DNA from: a virus
IMG/VR virus record: IMGVR_UViG_3300022905_000015
Location: 1 to 52,491 of that record
DNA length: 52,491 bases
Strand: one strand, 5' to 3'
Part shown: piece by piece, positions 48,102 through 52,491 of the stretch
Numbering within the stretch: the stretch's first letter is position 1
Layout of the letters: the number at the start of each line of letters is the position of its first letter
Made by a program: the position numbers and the translations under genes
Notes under the pieces: model-generated
What the model was told of the DNA's origin: nothing
The model's database searches: none
Seen by the model: the letters and a program-made list of their open reading frames with translations, nothing else

Positions 48102-48344
48102 ATGCCATTAAAAATTGTAGTTGATGGAAAGACTAAAAAGACTATCCCACCAAAGAAAAAACAACCGCCTAAAAAAAACTACGATCCTAAAAAAGGCTCA
48201 CCTAACGCAGTTAAGTCTATGTCTGCAAAAACTCAAGGCAGTGGTAAAGCAAAAGCGATGCCTAAAATTAAGAGTAAACCAAACTCAGCGGCAAAAGGTT
48301 TTTATATGAAACCTAAAACTAAAGTTACTAAAAGAGGTAAGTAA
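48102..48344 (+). CDS. Lysine-rich small basic protein 1 (second copy)
   Basis: Identical to 9174-9416. Confidence 0.6.
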   Translation: MPLKIVVDGKTKKTIPPKKKQPPKKNYDPKKGSPNAVKSMSAKTQGSGKAKAMPKIKSKPNSAAKGFYMKPKTKVTKRGK

Positions 48345-48345
48345 G

Positions 48346-48546
48346 ATGCCATTAGCAATTAAAGTTGACGGTAAAACTGTAAAGACTTTACCTCCAAAAA
48401 AGAAACACCGTGATCCGGGTGCAGATGATCGTATGAAAAAGTTTGAATCTTCTTTGCGTCAAACAATGGAGAAGCCTGCTAAAAAGAAACCATCTGCGTG
48501 CGGCCAAGGTTCTTGTTCATCTGCAAACATTAGAAATTATAAGTAA
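48346..48546 (+). CDS. Lysine-rich small basic protein 2 (second copy)
   Basis: Identical to 9418-9618; paralogue of the gene just upstream. Confidence 0.6.
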   Translation: MPLAIKVDGKTVKTLPPKKKHRDPGADDRMKKFESSLRQTMEKPAKKKPSACGQGSCSSANIRNYK

Positions 48547-48743
48547 TGCCTCTGAAGAAAGGTTCTAGTCAAAAGACAATCTCTAGCAACATACGCACAG
48601 AGATCAAAGCAGGTAAACCGAGGAAACAAGCTGTGGCAATTGCAATGAAGAAAGCAGGTAAGTCAACATTCAAACCATGTAAGGGATGCCCGAGTCCTGC
48701 CGCTTGTAAGAAAGCAGGTAAGTGCAAGAAGAAGGGTAAGTAA
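48546..48743 (+). CDS. Small basic protein with Cys-rich tail (second copy)
   Basis: Identical to 9618-9815; four Cys near the C-terminus. Confidence 0.65.
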   Translation: MPLKKGSSQKTISSNIRTEIKAGKPRKQAVAIAMKKAGKSTFKPCKGCPSPAACKKAGKCKKKGK

Positions 48744-49033
48744 TGCCAACAAAGAAAGACTCACGCCTCGCAAGAGCAGGTGTTAGTGGTTACAACAAAC
48801 CAAAGCGTACTCCTAATCACCCTAAGAAGTCACACGTTGTAGTGGCTAAACAAGGTGATCAAGTAAAGACTATTCGGTTTGGTGAGCAAGGTGCTAAGAC
48901 TGCAGGCAAGCCTAAAGCAGGTGAGTCTGAAGCAATGCGTAAGAAACGTGCATCATTTAAAGCTCGGCATGGACGCAACATTAGTAAAGGTAAAATGTCA
49001 GCGGCATACTGGGCTGATAAAGTTAAGTGGTAG
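48743..49033 (+). CDS. Conserved small basic phage protein (second copy)
   Basis: Identical to 9815-10105; ends just before the promoter copy at 49037. Confidence 0.65.
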   Translation: MPTKKDSRLARAGVSGYNKPKRTPNHPKKSHVVVAKQGDQVKTIRFGEQGAKTAGKPKAGESEAMRKKRASFKARHGRNISKGKMSAAYWADKVKW

Positions 49034-49036
49034 GGG

Positions 49037-49065
49037 TTGACATTTGCACAAAAGTGTGCTATAAT
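49037..49065 (+). promoter_or_regulatory. Consensus sigma70-type promoter (second copy)
   Basis: Same TTGACA-N17-TATAAT as at 10109-10137, upstream of the gp11-like gene copy. Confidence 0.9.
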
Positions 49066-49091
49066 ATTAATCTCTTAAGTAGGAAACGCAA

Positions 49092-49736
49092 ATGACGTAT
49101 CTTGAAATAGTAAACAATATTCTCAGACGCTTGAGAGAACGTACTGTCTCTACAGTAAACGAGACTGCGTATTCTACTCTGATTGGTGTGTTGATCAATG
49201 ACGCAAAAGAAGAGTGTGAAAACGCTTGGAACTGGTCAGCACTACGTACTACGTTGTCAGCAACCACTGTGTCTGGTACATTCAACTACGAACTCAACGG
49301 CACTAAGAATAGATTTAAAGTGTTGGATGTTGTGAATGACACAAGCAACTTCTTTATGACCTATCGTACTGCAAGTGAGTTTAATAACTGGTTCTTGAAT
49401 CAAACTCCTGCGTATGGAACACCTAGGTACTACTCATTCAATGGTATCTCTAGTGATGGTGATACGCAAGTAGATTTATATCCTATTCCTAATGGTGCAT
49501 TTAACTTACGCTTTAACGTAATCATGCCTCAAGCAGAATTGACAGCAGATAGTAACGTACTACTAATTCCTGAAAAGCCAGTGCAAATGCTTGCGTATGC
49601 TAAAGCAGTCGAAGAGCGTGGTGAGGATGGCGGTGCTTCTGCAAACTCTGCCTACGCCACAGCACAACGTGTACTGAACGATGCAATTGCATTTGATTCA
49701 GCTAAACATCCTGAAGAAATTATCTGGACAGTATAA
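49092..49736 (+). CDS. Tail tubular protein A-like adaptor (second copy)
   Basis: Identical to 10164-10808. In the unit genome this is the neck protein that belongs with the portal at 35464. Confidence 0.75.
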   Translation: MTYLEIVNNILRRLRERTVSTVNETAYSTLIGVLINDAKEECENAWNWSALRTTLSATTVSGTFNYELNGTKNRFKVLDVVNDTSNFFMTYRTASEFNNWFLNQTPAYGTPRYYSFNGISSDGDTQVDLYPIPNGAFNLRFNVIMPQAELTADSNVLLIPEKPVQMLAYAKAVEERGEDGGASANSAYATAQRVLNDAIAFDSAKHPEEIIWTV

Positions 49737-51266
49737 ATGGCTACTCCCTTACAGTCAGCTAGTATTGCCGCACCGGGCTTCTTTGGATTAAACACCCAAG
49801 AGTCTGGTATTACGCTTGAGTCTGGCTTTGCACTACAAGCTACCAACTGTGTGATTGATAAGTTTGGACGCTTAGGTGCTAGAAAAGGTTGGCAATTTCT
49901 TGATGAGTCTACTGGTGTTGGTCTTCAAGGTATGCATCGGTTTATTGACATTGATGCAACTGAATACTTTGGTGCGTGGTCAAATACAAACTTTTATATT
50001 TACTCTGCAGGTACGCTTAACGCTATTACCTACTCAGGATCACAGTCAATTACTGAAGGTAACTGGCAAGCTGTTACATTAAACGATGCGGCGTACTTGT
50101 TCCAAAAGAACTATGAGCCATTGTACTTTGATACGGTTACTGGAACTATCTTAGATATCTCTGCATCTCCTTCAGCATCTGGTACACCGATTGAAGGTAA
50201 CTGTGCATTGTCTGCGTATGGTCGAGTATGGACAGCAGATACAGCAACGAACACTACCACAGTTTACTGGACTGACTTGCTTGATCCTACTCGTTGGAAC
50301 TCAGGCACAGCAGGTAGCTTAGATCTGTCAAGTATTCTTGTCAATGGTAATGACGAGATTATTGCATTAGGAGCGCACAACGGTTTCTTAATTATCTTCT
50401 GTAAGAACAACATTATTATCTTTGGCGACAGTGATACTGCTCAAACTTACCTTGACCCTACGACACTGCAACTGGTAGAAGTTATTAACGGTGTTGGTTG
50501 TATTGCAAGAGACAGCTTACAGAACACAGGTACAGATATTTTATTCTTGTCTGACTCAGGTTTGATGTCGTTAGGCCGAGTCATTCAAGAGAAGTCAACA
50601 CCAATGCGTGACTTGTCAAAGAACGTGCGTGATGATCTTGTGCAGTTAATTGAATCTGAGACACCTGCTAATATTAAATCTACATACTCAGCAACAAACG
50701 CATTTTATTTACTTGCGTTTCCAACAACTAAACAAGTGTATTGTTTTGATATGCGTGCGCCATTAGAAGATGGATCGGCTCGTGTAACCATCTGGAACAA
50801 CATGGAGTTTACTGAATGGCTTGGATTTGACGGTGAAATATACATGACTCATGCGGATGGGCTTGCTAGATATGCCGGATACCAAGACAATGGTCAGTCA
50901 TATCGTATGGTGTACTTTACAAACTACTTTGATCTTGGTGCGGCATCGCAAACAAAGATACTCAAACGTCTGTCTATGACTGTCATTGGAGCCACAGGAC
51001 AGGACTTTGTTGTTAAGTCAGGGTTCGACTACAGTGACCAGTACAACTCCTATCCACTAACAGTACGTACAGGTACAGTGTATGAGTATAACGTAGCTGA
51101 GTACAACATTGGTGAATACTCAGGCGGTACATTGGTTGACACAGTACGTGCTCCAGGATCTGGCAGTGGATCAGTATTACAATTAGGATTTGAAGCAGAC
51201 CTTAACGGTGGTGCTTTGTCAATACAAAAGATGGATGTCTATGTTAAACAAGGTAGGACAATCTAA
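49737..51266 (+). CDS. Tail tubular protein B-like nozzle protein (second copy)
   Basis: Identical to 10809-12338, directly behind the gp11-like gene. Confidence 0.75.
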   Translation: MATPLQSASIAAPGFFGLNTQESGITLESGFALQATNCVIDKFGRLGARKGWQFLDESTGVGLQGMHRFIDIDATEYFGAWSNTNFYIYSAGTLNAITYSGSQSITEGNWQAVTLNDAAYLFQKNYEPLYFDTVTGTILDISASPSASGTPIEGNCALSAYGRVWTADTATNTTTVYWTDLLDPTRWNSGTAGSLDLSSILVNGNDEIIALGAHNGFLIIFCKNNIIIFGDSDTAQTYLDPTTLQLVEVINGVGCIARDSLQNTGTDILFLSDSGLMSLGRVIQEKSTPMRDLSKNVRDDLVQLIESETPANIKSTYSATNAFYLLAFPTTKQVYCFDMRAPLEDGSARVTIWNNMEFTEWLGFDGEIYMTHADGLARYAGYQDNGQSYRMVYFTNYFDLGAASQTKILKRLSMTVIGATGQDFVVKSGFDYSDQYNSYPLTVRTGTVYEYNVAEYNIGEYSGGTLVDTVRAPGSGSGSVLQLGFEADLNGGALSIQKMDVYVKQGRTI

Positions 51267-51712
51267 TGAGTGCATATACTAAATCAACAGACTTTGCTTC
51301 TAAAGATGCATTGCTTACAGGTAACCCACTTAAGGTTGTCAAGGGTACAGAGATTGACGATGAGTTCAATGCAATTCAAACAGCAGTTAACTCTAAGGCA
51401 GACACTAACTCTCCTGCACTCTCTGGCACACCTACGGCCCCTACAGCTTCTGCAGGAACATCAACAACACAGATTGCAACAACAGCATTTGTTGATAATA
51501 CTTATGCTCCTATTGCATCACCTACGTTGACGGGTACACCCTTAGCTCCAACAGCTACAGCAGGTACAGATACAACACAGATTGCTACCACTGCTTTTGT
51601 TACTGCCGCTGTTGATGCTATTCCAGACCTAGAGTATGCATCTCAAACAACCAAAGGTGGTGCAAGAATTTATATTTCTGGTGGTGATCTTTACATTTAC
51701 ACTCAGGACTAA
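51266..51712 (+). CDS. Short tail fibre-like protein with tandem repeats (second copy)
   Basis: Identical to 12338-12784, with two tandem TPTAPTA-type units. Confidence 0.7.
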   Translation: MSAYTKSTDFASKDALLTGNPLKVVKGTEIDDEFNAIQTAVNSKADTNSPALSGTPTAPTASAGTSTTQIATTAFVDNTYAPIASPTLTGTPLAPTATAGTDTTQIATTAFVTAAVDAIPDLEYASQTTKGGARIYISGGDLYIYTQD

Positions 51713-51714
51713 TC

Positions 51715-52173
51715 ATGGCTATTGTCGTAAACGGTGCAGTATTAGATTGGTATCAAGAAGCAGTATATCTTAACGGTACTGCGGTAAGTACGCCTAATTC
51801 ACCGGGAGATGTTTATTTTAACGGTACTCGTGTGTTTGGTCTGACCAGTCCTGCATTTAGCTCAGAGACTACACTGACTACATTAAACCTTGCTCCTGAT
51901 TCTTCTGATATTGAAAACTGGGTATCTGGATTAACAACAGAAATTACAGATGCGTTTCATTCACACAGCTATGCTCAAGGGCCGGGGACAGATACAATCT
52001 ATAGAATGTATTTAAAAGAAGGCTACCGATGGGTTACAGGTGATGGAACATTTGTAGGTAGCGCAAGCCCCGGAACTCAAGTTGATGCATACTCCGGTAA
52101 ATCTGTCACAGGGTTTAATACATCACATAACGGTGGAGTAAGCGGCACACTACGTAGAGACGATGGCGTTTGA
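51715..52173 (+). CDS. Unknown structural-region protein (second copy)
   Basis: Identical to 12787-13245. Confidence 0.5.
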   Translation: MAIVVNGAVLDWYQEAVYLNGTAVSTPNSPGDVYFNGTRVFGLTSPAFSSETTLTTLNLAPDSSDIENWVSGLTTEITDAFHSHSYAQGPGTDTIYRMYLKEGYRWVTGDGTFVGSASPGTQVDAYSGKSVTGFNTSHNGGVSGTLRRDDGV

Positions 52174-52457
52174 TAAAAACACCAGTAGCAATACAACCTG
52201 CATACACGATTTACTTTGAACGGTTTGCAGATAGAACTTGGACTCACGCAGATGTACACAAGTGGACACCAAGTATTAAGAAAGAATTTAAACAAGTACA
52301 TGGACTTTTACAGATGATGCATGGACAACCGTTTTTTTGTTTGACTGACAACCCCAAGTTGGAGAAGTTCGTGCAGTCTATTGGTTATAAATATATACAA
52401 ACATTGTCATGTGATGACGGAATAGATAGACCTATGTGGAGATATACAAATGGGTAG
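52170..52457 (+). CDS. Small protein in the gp13-like position (second copy)
   Basis: Identical to 13242-13529; TTG start in a TTGA overlap. Confidence 0.5.
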   Translation: MIKTPVAIQPAYTIYFERFADRTWTHADVHKWTPSIKKEFKQVHGLLQMMHGQPFFCLTDNPKLEKFVQSIGYKYIQTLSCDDGIDRPMWRYTNG

Positions 52458-52491
52458 CGCAGTAGGCTCAATTGCAGGGTCAGCTTTAGGA
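52450..52491 (+). CDS. gp14-like internal virion protein, first 14 codons only
   Basis: Identical to the start of 13522-14472; cut by the window end. The gene continues, in the circular view, at 13564. Confidence 0.65.
   Translation, partial: MGSAVGSIAGSALG

Larger units (their letters stand above)
44751..52491. repeat. 7,741-bp direct repeat, second copy (cut by window end)
   Basis: Corresponds to 5823-13563 at a constant offset of 38,928 bases. It ends only because the window ends, within the first codons of the gp14-like gene. It defines the unit length of the main phage genome. Confidence 0.95.

Noticed and set aside
1-52491. Prophage or integrated element
   Set aside because: No integrase, attachment-site repeat or host gene is visible; the large repeat is better explained by contig self-overlap.

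Overview
The window is entirely bacteriophage DNA. It reads as one T7-like, podovirus-type phage genome plus a fragment of a second phage, most likely an aquatic metagenome or virome contig. Evidence for a T7-like phage: a family A DNA polymerase with a proofreading domain, a gp4-type primase-helicase, a gp2.5-type ssDNA-binding protein, a FEN-type exonuclease, a class Ia ribonucleotide reductase, a gp11/gp12-like tail tube pair and very large internal virion proteins. I see no integrase, no phage RNA polymerase, no tRNA and no host gene. The host cannot be named from sequence; the lysozyme/holin set and the sigma70-type promoters suggest a Gram-negative bacterium. Marine RNAP-less T7-like podoviruses are the closest type I can suggest, without a database check.

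Topology. Positions 5823-13563 recur at 44751-52491 (offset 38,928 bp), with identical encoded proteins and no base difference where I compared. The contig is therefore shaped like the letter rho: a circle, or terminally redundant unit, of about 38.9 kb, preceded by a different tail of about 5.8 kb. The tail (1-5822) carries the C-terminal end of a second, different large terminase, two unknown proteins, an SU10-like adaptor and an alternative tail-fibre set. It is best explained as an allelic arm from a related phage, joined by the assembler or by recombination inside the shared tail-fibre module.

Layout of the unit genome. A divergent non-coding region (31.76-32.37 kb) separates two arms. 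The leftward early arm (31.76 down to 19.4 kb, minus strand) holds small early proteins, an HhH-GPD glycosylase-like protein, a DUF3846-like protein, a helix-turn-helix protein, primase-helicase, DNA polymerase, SSB, exonuclease, a PD-(D/E)XK nuclease, a phosphoesterase, a DUF3310 protein and nrdA/nrdB. The rightward late arm (32.37 kb to the window end, which continues at 13.56 kb and runs to 19.34 kb) holds terminase, two peptidoglycan hydrolases, portal, scaffold, capsid, a long modular tail-fibre region, holins, four lysine-rich small proteins, the tail tube pair and internal virion proteins. The arms converge on a terminator at 19.37 kb.

Main points of interest: (1) eight copies of a 17-bp palindrome, GGTTAAC-N3-GTTAACC, in the early arm only, in intergenic DNA and inside genes in two reading frames, probably an operator family; (2) an ATGA-coupled array of short tail-decoration genes whose junctions are conserved at DNA level while their interiors differ between the two copies; (3) the rho topology and the second terminase; (4) a shared strong promoter design, TTGACA-N17-TATAAT with an extended -10; (5) a holin with a possible double start; (6) several overlapping micro-genes of 32-58 codons.
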